A DNA stretch of 64,000 nucleotides from Nitrospira sp. (lineage in GTDB: Bacteria; Nitrospirota; Nitrospiria; Nitrospirales; Nitrospiraceae). Below, piece by piece: positions 15,684 to 23,699 of this stretch. The first letter of the stretch is position 1, and every line of letters begins with the position of its first letter. Position numbers and translations under genes: made by a program. Location of the stretch: assembly GCA_030123625.1 (NCBI GenBank), contig CP126121.1:3202179-3266178 (forward strand), written 5' to 3'. The notes beneath the pieces were generated by a model. It was not told the DNA's origin and made no database searches. It was given only the letters and a program-made list of their open reading frames with translations.

Positions 15684-17305
15684 ACCGCTATTTGGAGTTT
15701 TTCGAGCCTGACGCCCGTGTGGCAATTGAGAAATCGCTCGAACGGGCTTTCGAATTGGGCGCCCGAAAAGCCATGGTGATCGGGCCGAATCCGTGCGGTG
15801 TGGAATTGGCCAATATCCTTCGGAAAATCGGAATGTCATGGATTGAAAGGCAGTTGGTGGCATTCCGGAAGCCGGACATCGCCGATGCAGATCTTGTCCT
15901 TGTCACCGGCGGCAACGGCGCAGATGTTTCACGGGCGCTCCATGACTGCATCGACAGGAATATTGCGGTCATCGCTCCGATTACCGAACATCACTGCAGT
16001 AAACGCACGGTATTTCTACTGTCTATCCCGAAGGCCGGAACCCACATGGTCATCCGGCTTTTCGATCTGATGGGGTTGAGTCGATCGCCTGAACGAGCAC
16101 CAAAGCCCGGCACGTGGTCTACTCCGGTCGGCTATCACTATCACGCTCCCTGCAGAGATTTGATGCGCGGCGATTGGTGCGATCCCATGGGGCGTCAATT
16201 ACTGTTTCGATCGCCGGCGATTTTTGTTTATCGTAATCCGCTCGATATTATTGTGTCCGAGTTGGATTGGTTTGTGAGATCTGAGCACACATTCTCAGGG
16301 TATCTGAATTGCTGTGCGAACAGATCTGAACAATTGGAACGCTTGATCGCGGATGACACCGTCATGGGCAACATCCGCGATCGTATCAACGGGTATGTCG
16401 GATGGATGAGCTTCAATAACGTGATTCCGGTCAGTTACGAGGAACTCGTGGGAGAACGTGGTGGAGGAAGTGAGGCCGAGCAACTGGACACGATATGGGC
16501 GATGCAGCTGAAACTCCACCTTGGTGGAAGCCCTCATGAATACGGTTCTCGGCTTTACGACCCAACCAGCGCCACGTTCTCAAAAGGTCGGATCGGTCGT
16601 CACAGAGAGTGTTTTGAAGAGCGCCATTTCACACTTCTTAAGTCTCTGCCGCAGGATTTCATGCAAGCTCTTGGATACGCTGCCGGAGCGACAATTTCTT
16701 CGAGAATAAAGGAATTACGACAGCGCCCTCTGGTGGTAAAGGAGCTGTCTCCGAATGTTCTCTACACCCCACGATTGGTGCGGGAAAGCCTGATGGGCTC
16801 GAACATCGTGGAGATTGCGGGAAAGTATTTTCCAGTCCAGCAGGACATCCATCTCATGTCGGCTGAGGACGCCGAACGCTTCTCGAACGGACAGAAAGGA
16901 TTCATGGCCTTGCGCGATGCCGTGGATGCCGTAATCCATGGCGATGCAGCGACTGCTCTTGCACCGGCACGATCGGAATTTGTCGGCACAGAATTGGTCC
17001 ACGAAGGCTATTGCGGATTTAATATTGTTCGTCACCACGACAATTGGTATGGTTTCGATCAAGCATTGGGCCCGACTGATATCGGAGCCCTCGGAGATGC
17101 GGCGATACAAGATATGAAGCGGAAGGGGACATGTGTGTCCGGATCCAGCGCGACCGACGTCAAGATGGAAATCCTGCACTTGGCAATGGATCAGCTGGAC
17201 CAGCGGGTCACAGATGAGACGAATATTCTTTACCGCGCATTGCGTGTGGTATTTGGAAAATTAGGTTCTGGTAACGTGTTCGGACGGAAAGAGTTCAAGT
17301 CATGA
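15680..17305 (+). CDS. Sulfotransferase-like protein with N-terminal Rossmann-like domain and two YNIV modules
   Basis: 541 residues from a GTG that overlaps the previous TGA (GTGA), preceded by GGAGG. Residues ~1-105 look like a small nucleotide-binding or regulatory domain (KAMVIGPNPCGVELANIL, LVLVTGGNGADVSRAL). A sulfotransferase domain follows with LLSIPKAGTHMVIRL (Lys118) and IFVYRNPLDIIVSELDW near residue 184. The C-terminus has two copies of the shared module: residues 366-419 (DNA 16775-16936; MGSNIVEIAGKYFPVQ) and residues 439-499 (16994-17176; CGFNIVRHHDNWYGFDQALG). After these comes a 40-residue tail. The gene ends in an ATGA overlap with the next one. Confidence 0.65.
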   Translation: MNRYLEFFEPDARVAIEKSLERAFELGARKAMVIGPNPCGVELANILRKIGMSWIERQLVAFRKPDIADADLVLVTGGNGADVSRALHDCIDRNIAVIAPITEHHCSKRTVFLLSIPKAGTHMVIRLFDLMGLSRSPERAPKPGTWSTPVGYHYHAPCRDLMRGDWCDPMGRQLLFRSPAIFVYRNPLDIIVSELDWFVRSEHTFSGYLNCCANRSEQLERLIADDTVMGNIRDRINGYVGWMSFNNVIPVSYEELVGERGGGSEAEQLDTIWAMQLKLHLGGSPHEYGSRLYDPTSATFSKGRIGRHRECFEERHFTLLKSLPQDFMQALGYAAGATISSRIKELRQRPLVVKELSPNVLYTPRLVRESLMGSNIVEIAGKYFPVQQDIHLMSAEDAERFSNGQKGFMALRDAVDAVIHGDAATALAPARSEFVGTELVHEGYCGFNIVRHHDNWYGFDQALGPTDIGALGDAAIQDMKRKGTCVSGSSATDVKMEILHLAMDQLDQRVTDETNILYRALRVVFGKLGSGNVFGRKEFKS

Positions 17306-18579
17306 CCGTCTCTATTCACAAGAACGTCTCACCGCCTTCACCACGCCTTTCTTTCATCTTGTTGGATTGGGGCTGTCGCGAGCGGTTCACGACCCTGGAT
17401 TGGCTGCTGCAGCAAGATGTGTCGAAGGATCAGTATGAGCTGATCTGGGTGGAAGTTTATGACCGCGTCGTCGACGAAGTGATGAAGAAAGCAGATGTCG
17501 TCATTACCTGCAATCAACAGGGCATCTATCACAAACATGTTGGTTATAACGCCGGCTTGTTGCATGCGCGAGGGGACTTGATCTGTGTCTGCGACAGTGA
17601 CGCGATATTTCCACCTGACTTTGTGCGGTCGGTCTTTCGCTCATTTCAAATGGACGATGGTGGATCCGCCGTTCCGTTGGTGCTCATGCATTATGAATGG
17701 CGCACGTCGCTACTCTATCCAGACGGCTTGACCGACACCGAGACACTCAAGGATCGGGAGCGCTGGCAATGGTGGCCGCTCCTTGTCAACGAGGGCGCTT
17801 GCATGACCGTGCGCCGGGCTGACGCGATCCGATTTGGAGGATTTGACGAACATCCGAGTTATAAAGGATACCTCTGTGGGCCTTATGATTTGGGATGGCG
17901 TCTGATCAATGCCGGTTGGCCTGAAGTTTGGCACGATGAGTCTGTGGCGTTATGGCACTTCGCTCATCCCGATCCGATCGGCACGAATGGTCAGCGGGCT
18001 TCGCTGAAACAGCTGCTGGAAAAGGCCTATCCACATATCAACGGCCATGCGCTGACGGCCGTGGAAGCGTTTTCGACAGGACGATTTCAACCCCTGCAGG
18101 AAAATCCTGACATCTGGACCTTGCGAATGCGCGATCGGCGCATCGGATCCGAGCTTGAAACACGGTACGCCGATTTGACGGGCCAAGGCGGCTATTCATC
18201 TTGGATGGTATGGTCGTTATGGGGCTCACTGCTGAGAGAAATTATCTGGCGCTATTTTGAGGATCGCCTGTGGAAACCTATTCGCGAGGGTATTGCCGCC
18301 CTTATGGGACGACGAGTCGCGAGAGCGCTTCGATCTCTATACCAAGATCACATCGCCTCCCGTCGAATCAATCATCAAGTACCGGCGGATGCTCCTACCC
18401 TCCTGTGTTCTGTAAAGAGGTATAACCTCGTCAAATTCAAAGATGAGTACTACGCAGTCCCCGTGAGGATTGGTGAGCTTGATCTGTCGACGGATGAGGG
18501 AAGGGTTCACCCGGATCTGCTGGTTTCGGAAAACTACGAGAGACTTCTGGAGAAAGTCCACGCGGCATCTAGGGGTTAG
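17302..18579 (+). CDS. Family 2 glycosyltransferase with C-terminal YNIV module
   Basis: 425 residues, ATGA overlap with the preceding gene. GT-A features: SFILLDWGCRERFTTLDWLL, NAGLLHARGDLICVCDSDAI with a DSD metal motif near residue 98, and a WWPLLVNEGACMTVRRADA region with a Phe-Gly-Gly-Phe-Asp element (FGGFDE) typical of galactosyltransferase-like GT2 proteins. A helical linker is followed at residues 367-419 (DNA 18400-18558) by the shared module (KRYNLVKFKDEYYAVPVR then ELDLS). The module is after, not within, the catalytic domain, as in the neighbours. Confidence 0.75.
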   Translation: MTVSIHKNVSPPSPRLSFILLDWGCRERFTTLDWLLQQDVSKDQYELIWVEVYDRVVDEVMKKADVVITCNQQGIYHKHVGYNAGLLHARGDLICVCDSDAIFPPDFVRSVFRSFQMDDGGSAVPLVLMHYEWRTSLLYPDGLTDTETLKDRERWQWWPLLVNEGACMTVRRADAIRFGGFDEHPSYKGYLCGPYDLGWRLINAGWPEVWHDESVALWHFAHPDPIGTNGQRASLKQLLEKAYPHINGHALTAVEAFSTGRFQPLQENPDIWTLRMRDRRIGSELETRYADLTGQGGYSSWMVWSLWGSLLREIIWRYFEDRLWKPIREGIAALMGRRVARALRSLYQDHIASRRINHQVPADAPTLLCSVKRYNLVKFKDEYYAVPVRIGELDLSTDEGRVHPDLLVSENYERLLEKVHAASRG

Positions 18580-18612
18580 ACCAGGTTAGCTATCGATTCC
18601 GGAAAGCGCATA

Positions 18613-19071
18613 ATGGGAAATTCGAGGAATTATGATCTCTTTGTGACTCATGCCTGGCGTTTTCACGAGGATTGGACAAAATTTACAGACTTTATGGACA
18701 AGATACCGGGGATCCTATGGCGTAACTTCAGCCTCCCCTGGCACGATCCTGCCATAAGTCCGAATACGGAAGTCGGAGGCCGATTCATCCGCAGCTCTCT
18801 TGAAAGTCAGATCATCCCGGTTCATGTCGTTGTTCTGCTTGCAGGGGTATATGAGATTAGAAGCGCGCGACTGTGGGTGGACATGGAAGTCGAAATGGCG
18901 AAGAAGCACAATAAACCTATCATCGCGATGCCCGCCATCAACAAAGACTCGATACCGGACGAACTCGTTACGTTGTGCGACGCGAGCAGCGGATGGGACG
19001 CGGCACGATTGATCGCCACCATTGATGAAGTTCGGTCCCTCCCAAAATACATACCGCACTCGTCAGGATGA
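18613..19071 (+). CDS. TIR-like protein of the ThsB (Thoeris) type
   Basis: 152 residues, one compact domain. It starts with YDLFVTHAWRFHEDW, then ILWRNFSLPWHDPAI, IIPVHVVVLLAGVYEI, an acidic helix VDMEVEMAKKHNKPIIAM, and ends with SGWDAARLIATI. These pieces match, in order, the TIR-like fold of Thoeris ThsB (WRN-x-S-x-P, HVV-x-LAG-x-Y, E-x-x-x-A-x-x-x-x-KPII), with the presumed catalytic Glu in VDMEVEMA. Known ThsB proteins make a cyclic ADP-ribose-type signal for ThsA. No ThsA (SIR2 plus SLOG) is nearby, and the gene sits in a glycan operon, so its role here is unknown. Spacing from the preceding gene is 33 bases. Confidence 0.75.
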   Translation: MGNSRNYDLFVTHAWRFHEDWTKFTDFMDKIPGILWRNFSLPWHDPAISPNTEVGGRFIRSSLESQIIPVHVVVLLAGVYEIRSARLWVDMEVEMAKKHNKPIIAMPAINKDSIPDELVTLCDASSGWDAARLIATIDEVRSLPKYIPHSSG

Positions 19072-19283
19072 TGATTTTGGGAGACGGACACTATTCGCTG
19101 AAAGATGCAGGGATCGTGAAAGGCCGGAAAATTAATTGATACCGTACGTGGGCTCGTGTATTTTTATTAGTAGTTATTCGGTCGCCATCATTCCCACCGG
19201 ATGGAAGAAATCTCTCGAAGGCCGCATAACCGTGCAATGTCGATTTTCTCAAGCAGCGGGATGGGGAGAGCAAGGCCTGCAAA

Positions 19284-19342
19284 ACAGGAAGACCCGCTGG
19301 TAATCAATGGAAGACCCTTCCTGTAAAGCGGGGGTCTCTTTT
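19284..19342 (+). promoter_or_regulatory. Leader with two mutually exclusive hairpins (attenuator-like)
   Basis: ACAGGAAG (19284-19291) is perfectly complementary to CTTCCTGT (19317-19324). AGACCCGCT (19290-19298) can instead pair with AGCGGGGGTCT (19327-19337), which is followed by CTTTT (19338-19342). The two stems share bases, so only one can form; the second resembles an intrinsic terminator. The element ends 15 bases before the start of the 1157-residue radical SAM gene. No known riboswitch consensus (cobalamin, GEMM, SAM) was recognised in the 285-base leader (19072-19356). Confidence 0.4.
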
Positions 19343-19356
19343 GTCGTACGAGGTGA

Positions 19357-22300
19357 GTGATGACCGATACATCCGTTGTTTTGACTCTAGCGAAAGGCCG
19401 TACAACCGCCAAGGTGGAGGGGACACGCGTCACATTCAGTCCTCACCAATGCTTTGCTTTCGATAATGGGCCGGACGATGTGGCGTGTCTGCGGGCGCTC
19501 GGGGCGCATCTCATGATATTGCCCGGCCTTACGCTGGTTGGCTCGAAGAGGTTTGTCGACTATCTCTTGCAGCATGTGCCGGGTCTCAAGGCTCGGATCG
19601 TCGGCATTGCGCTTTATGAGAATATTCAGGATTCGAACCAGCTGCATGGCCTAGCCGGCATCCAGCTCGGAGCGTTACCCGGAGAAACGCAAACCGCTTT
19701 CCTCTGCGAAACGTTGACGTTTCCGCGCATGCAGATGATGAAGCAATTGCCTCGATCGATCGCTATCGTCGATCTCACGGTTTTGGCGGACATTGAGCCC
19801 GACGTCATCCCTGCCCGGGGCTGGACGCCGTTACCGCGCAATATTTATCCGATCGAAATCCCGGAGATCCAGGTCAGGAAGGATCTGGATGTCGCCATTG
19901 TCGATTGTCCTTCCCGTAACTTGTCCTTGATGCCGAATGGATTGGGATACTTGAACAATGCCCTAAAAAAGACGGCGGTGTCCTTTCAGATCGTCGATCT
20001 CGATATTATTTCTTATCATCGGTTTCATGTTCATCGGCTCTTCGATATGGGCGGTCGTATCACGCTTCCCGGTGATTTGGTGTTGCCGGAGGATCCTTGG
20101 CAAGCGGAGCACTACGATCTGTGGACAGCAACGGGTGGAGGGGTATCCGGTCCAACCGGGCGCAACGAAGTATTGGAGTTCTTCAGACCCGTCATTGACG
20201 AGACAATCGCGGCTGTGGTCGCAGCACGGCCAAAAGTGCTCGGGCTTTCGATCCAAGGATGTAATGAGGCGGCGGCGCGGGAGGTTGTGCTCGGCGTCAA
20301 GGCTCAGTTGCCTGACATTACAATCGTGGTGGGCGGATTCAGTTGCTACAATGCGGATGTCGGCCGCCGTGCATTCCCGGAATGCGACTACATGTGCATC
20401 GGCGAAGCAGACCTCACGGCTGGTCCGCTGTTAGAGGCATTGGTCCGGGGCGAACGGCCGTTCAACCAGCCTGGTGTACTGTCCCGCTTCGATACGCCCG
20501 GTTACTCTTACATTCCGGCGCCCATGATTCATAACCTCGATCAGATCGAATTCCCCAAGTACGAGTGGTGCGATCTAAGCGTGTACAGAAATTTCAATGA
20601 TTATCAACTGACGCCTATCATCGCAAGCCGGGGGTGCCGGTGGTCGCGCTGTACTTTCTGTGCCGAACGGTTCTACTGGCGCATTCGCACAAAGGAAAAT
20701 TTCGTGGATGAACTGGAGTGGTTGGTTGGGCGGGGCTGTCATCTGTACATGTTCAACGAGAGCGATCTTGGCGGCATGCCCGAGCGAGTCATGGAGATTT
20801 GCGATGAGATCATACGCCGTGGTCTTCATCGCAAGGTGAAGCTCACCGGCCAGCTGCGCGTCAACAAGAAACAAAACCGAGCCTTCTTCGAAAAGCTGAG
20901 AGAGGCCAATTTCGTTGCGCTGCGTTTTGGAATCGACGCTTTTTCCGAGCGCACGTTGCGACTGCAGATGAAGGGGTACACGGTTGACATGATTACGCAG
21001 AACCTAAGGGACTGCTGGGAGGTCGGAATCTTTACCGAAGTCAATTGGGTCATCGGTGTTCCAGGAGAAACCGACCAGGATGTTGAGGAGGGAATCGAGC
21101 TCATTCTCAAGAACCGCAAATATATCGGTCGGCTGGCCAACATCAACCCCCTGATATTGGTGAACGGCAGTGTCTATTGGATCGACCCGGCCTCTCACAA
21201 CATTGTATTAAAGGAACCTCAGGAAATAATGTACGAGAAGTATCCGAGAGCTCTTCCCGCAGACCAGTGGTACAGCACTGATCCGTATATCGACGCGCAG
21301 GTACGTAAAGAGCGATTTGAGCGTATCGTCCTTGCTCTCTACGATGCGGGTTTTAACGTAGGAGCCTGGGCCAACCGTGTTATTGAGGATGTCAAATTCA
21401 ATCGCGATAAGGCTCGTACCGGTTCCGCAAATGGTGCCGTCAGTGCAGGAGAATTCGAAGTCGCCGGCGGGAAAGACTCGGGGAAAATGCCGAGCCTTAC
21501 GGAAGAGGAACGGGCGCTTGAAATCGCGAGTCAGCGTTCGCCGCTTGCTGAGGAAAGCCCGGTGCGTACAATAAAGGCACTTCCCATGTATCCTGATGCC
21601 GAATCCTCGAATGCCGGCCGGCCGCTGGCGGAACCTCCGTTATTCGGAATTGCGGGCGAATCGCCGCGTATGGTCCGCAAAATGGATACGCATACGATCC
21701 TTTTCTACAACGGTTGGTACTACGGTATTCCCGCCGCATTCAGCAGTATCGATGTGACAAGTCCTGAATCAGCCGCGATCGCGGGAGTTCTCCGGTATCC
21801 AACCGAAGAGGAAGTCATGGCGGCTATAGAAGAGAGTGCCCGATGGGCGAACTCGCGCGGCCATTACGATGATCAAAAGAAGCAGCGAGCGTCTGGATCT
21901 TACATGCGGGCGGATAGCGTCGGCGAAATGTCCGAATCAGCCGAGCTTCCCAACAAGCCTCGCATTCTGCAATTCGGCAAGACGCATATCGCCGTGGATC
22001 GGGAAGTTTTAAAGAATCCGTTCGGACGGAGATCAGTTCTTGAAAGAAAATCCGAGAGTCAAGTAGAGAACAAGCGCAATGTCAGTGTCTGGCGCCGGCT
22101 GGCCGAGCTGTTGCCTGCATCATGTGAAGAGGAGCTTCGGCGTCTTATCCGCCAGGAACGTTTTAACAGAGGAAATGGAGGCTACTTGAGCGATCTGCAA
22201 CTCGTCCGTATGCTGCCGCATGCGATAGTCGTTGCGTATGTCAAAGAGCCGCTGAAGCGTATCATGCGCGTTGCGACAGGGCGTGGCGGCGGTCACGACA

Positions 22301-22830
22301 CGCCGGCCGGAGTGCCGGTGAAAGGAGAAGAATTCTCTATCCTGTCCGTCGTGACCAAGGACGCTCAACCGGAATTATTATGGACCATCGGTAATTACAA
22401 CCTCGTGAAATTCGACGGCATGTTCTACGGGGTTCCTCATGGGGCCTATGTGGAATGGGGATCCGGTTTAGTCGCATCGGTTCCCGGCATGCTGGTTGGA
22501 GAGACCATCGCTGAAGTCGACGGCATGATCAAGAAACTGCGAGGAGAAGCCGGGGAAATCCCCGTCGCTCGAACGGACGATCGCTCCCACGCATCTGGAT
22601 TTACGAAATCGCCTGTTGTACTTCGTACCATGCCGGAGGAAGGCTATGATGTCATCTCTTATGAAGGGTGGATCTATGGTATGCCGCATGCTTTAGGTGC
22701 TATTGATCTGACCGAGATCGACGTCATTGAGATGCCGGGTGTCATTCGCGATGTATCACGTGATGCGGTCGAAAATGAAATCCTTGCGTTAGGCCGCAAC
22801 AACAAGTCCTGCAGCGTTGTCGAAGTATGA
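19357..22830 (+). CDS. Giant B12-binding radical SAM protein with three C-terminal YNIV modules
   Basis: 1157 residues if read from GTG 19357; ATG 19360 is the more likely start. Residues ~180-380 hold a cobalamin-binding-like domain (VAIVDCPSRNLSLMPNGLGY, VLGLSIQGCNEAAAREVVLG, IVVGGFSCYNADVGR). The radical SAM cluster motif is SRGCRWSRCTFC with Cys427, Cys432 and Cys435, so C-x4-C-x2-C instead of the canonical C-x3-C-x2-C. Then LRFGIDAFSERTL and NWVIGVPGETDQD complete the barrel to about residue 680. A charged low-similarity stretch follows, then three shared modules: 772-824 (DNA 21670-21828), 1007-1058 (22375-22530) and 1088-1142 (22618-22782). The first ~170 residues are unassigned. The stop overlaps the next start (ATGA). 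Confidence 0.8.
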   Translation: MMTDTSVVLTLAKGRTTAKVEGTRVTFSPHQCFAFDNGPDDVACLRALGAHLMILPGLTLVGSKRFVDYLLQHVPGLKARIVGIALYENIQDSNQLHGLAGIQLGALPGETQTAFLCETLTFPRMQMMKQLPRSIAIVDLTVLADIEPDVIPARGWTPLPRNIYPIEIPEIQVRKDLDVAIVDCPSRNLSLMPNGLGYLNNALKKTAVSFQIVDLDIISYHRFHVHRLFDMGGRITLPGDLVLPEDPWQAEHYDLWTATGGGVSGPTGRNEVLEFFRPVIDETIAAVVAARPKVLGLSIQGCNEAAAREVVLGVKAQLPDITIVVGGFSCYNADVGRRAFPECDYMCIGEADLTAGPLLEALVRGERPFNQPGVLSRFDTPGYSYIPAPMIHNLDQIEFPKYEWCDLSVYRNFNDYQLTPIIASRGCRWSRCTFCAERFYWRIRTKENFVDELEWLVGRGCHLYMFNESDLGGMPERVMEICDEIIRRGLHRKVKLTGQLRVNKKQNRAFFEKLREANFVALRFGIDAFSERTLRLQMKGYTVDMITQNLRDCWEVGIFTEVNWVIGVPGETDQDVEEGIELILKNRKYIGRLANINPLILVNGSVYWIDPASHNIVLKEPQEIMYEKYPRALPADQWYSTDPYIDAQVRKERFERIVLALYDAGFNVGAWANRVIEDVKFNRDKARTGSANGAVSAGEFEVAGGKDSGKMPSLTEEERALEIASQRSPLAEESPVRTIKALPMYPDAESSNAGRPLAEPPLFGIAGESPRMVRKMDTHTILFYNGWYYGIPAAFSSIDVTSPESAAIAGVLRYPTEEEVMAAIEESARWANSRGHYDDQKKQRASGSYMRADSVGEMSESAELPNKPRILQFGKTHIAVDREVLKNPFGRRSVLERKSESQVENKRNVSVWRRLAELLPASCEEELRRLIRQERFNRGNGGYLSDLQLVRMLPHAIVVAYVKEPLKRIMRVATGRGGGHDTPAGVPVKGEEFSILSVVTKDAQPELLWTIGNYNLVKFDGMFYGVPHGAYVEWGSGLVASVPGMLVGETIAEVDGMIKKLRGEAGEIPVARTDDRSHASGFTKSPVVLRTMPEEGYDVISYEGWIYGMPHALGAIDLTEIDVIEMPGVIRDVSRDAVENEILALGRNNKSCSVVEV

Positions 22831-23699
22831 GGTTCTTTCAGAAATGTGTTTCCACTCCCGGTATCATACAGAATGTTCACCCCGCTTCCTGGCGGGATCA
22901 TCGTTTCGGTTTACCGCAAGCCAGGTGGGAACGGCTGAAGGGAAGGAATTTTTGGATAACTGGCGCAGGCACCGGCTATGGACGATGCATTGCGTTGGCC
23001 CTTGCCGCCGCAGGCGCTCGAGTCTTTATTTCCGGAAGACGAATTGAGAAATTACGCGAGACTGTGGATGAGGGCGCGGCTCTTGGCATCGATGTCAGCC
23101 GTTGTATCTCCGTCCCGGTGGATATTAGATCGGACGAGGATCTTGCCCGTGCGGTTGGAAGCATCCAACATGTGACCACCAGCCTGTATGGATTGGTGAA
23201 CAGCGCCGCCCTCCCTCAACCTGCAGGAACAGCGTTTCCGCTCACCGGTCAAAGTGCGGCTGCTTGGACGGATCTTCTGACGACAAACGTGACAGGTCAA
23301 TGGTTGACCTGCAAGGCGGCCATGCCGCTCTTAAGCCATGGCGATGGGTTTCGGATTCTCTTCCTTTCCTCCTTCGCGGGTTGGGCATCGACACCGGGAT
23401 TCGGTCCGTACAACATCAGCAAATCGGCCCTGAATACGCTTGGTGCATCTTTCGCCGCCGAATGTGCCATGAAATATTCGGATAAGGATGTTCAGATCAA
23501 CGTGTTGGTGCCCGGTGAAGCCCGTACCGAAATGAATCAGGGATCGACGGAAAGTCCGTATTCGGTGGTCAGTATGGTACTGGTTCTGCTGTCACACCCA
23601 CCGGGTGGCCCTAACGGGTATTTTTTCAATCGCGATGGGCGTCACCTCGCATTTGCCTATACTGAGGAATATCCTCGATCACTTTTGGCCGTACACTAA
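22827..23699 (+). CDS. Short-chain dehydrogenase/reductase
   Basis: 290 residues, ATGA overlap with the radical SAM gene. Classical SDR signals are present: NAD(P) loop ITGAGTGYGRCIALAL (about 44-59), VNSAALP in place of NNAG, the catalytic Ser in LFLSSFAGW, and Tyr-x3-Lys in YNISK, followed by VLVPGEARTEMN. The first ~35 residues are extra compared with the usual ~250-residue family. Such a reductase could act on a keto-sugar or lipid-linked precursor, but the substrate is unknown. Its stop shares a base with the next start (TAATG). Confidence 0.8.
   Translation: MRFFQKCVSTPGIIQNVHPASWRDHRFGLPQARWERLKGRNFWITGAGTGYGRCIALALAAAGARVFISGRRIEKLRETVDEGAALGIDVSRCISVPVDIRSDEDLARAVGSIQHVTTSLYGLVNSAALPQPAGTAFPLTGQSAAAWTDLLTTNVTGQWLTCKAAMPLLSHGDGFRILFLSSFAGWASTPGFGPYNISKSALNTLGASFAAECAMKYSDKDVQINVLVPGEARTEMNQGSTESPYSVVSMVLVLLSHPPGGPNGYFFNRDGRHLAFAYTEEYPRSLLAVH

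Noticed and set aside
18613-19071. Complete Thoeris system
   Set aside because: Only a ThsB-like protein is present; no SIR2/SLOG-type ThsA lies within the window.
19072-19356. Cobalamin or c-di-GMP riboswitch before the B12-type radical SAM gene
   Set aside because: No B12-box or GEMM consensus could be found; only the competing hairpins are supported.
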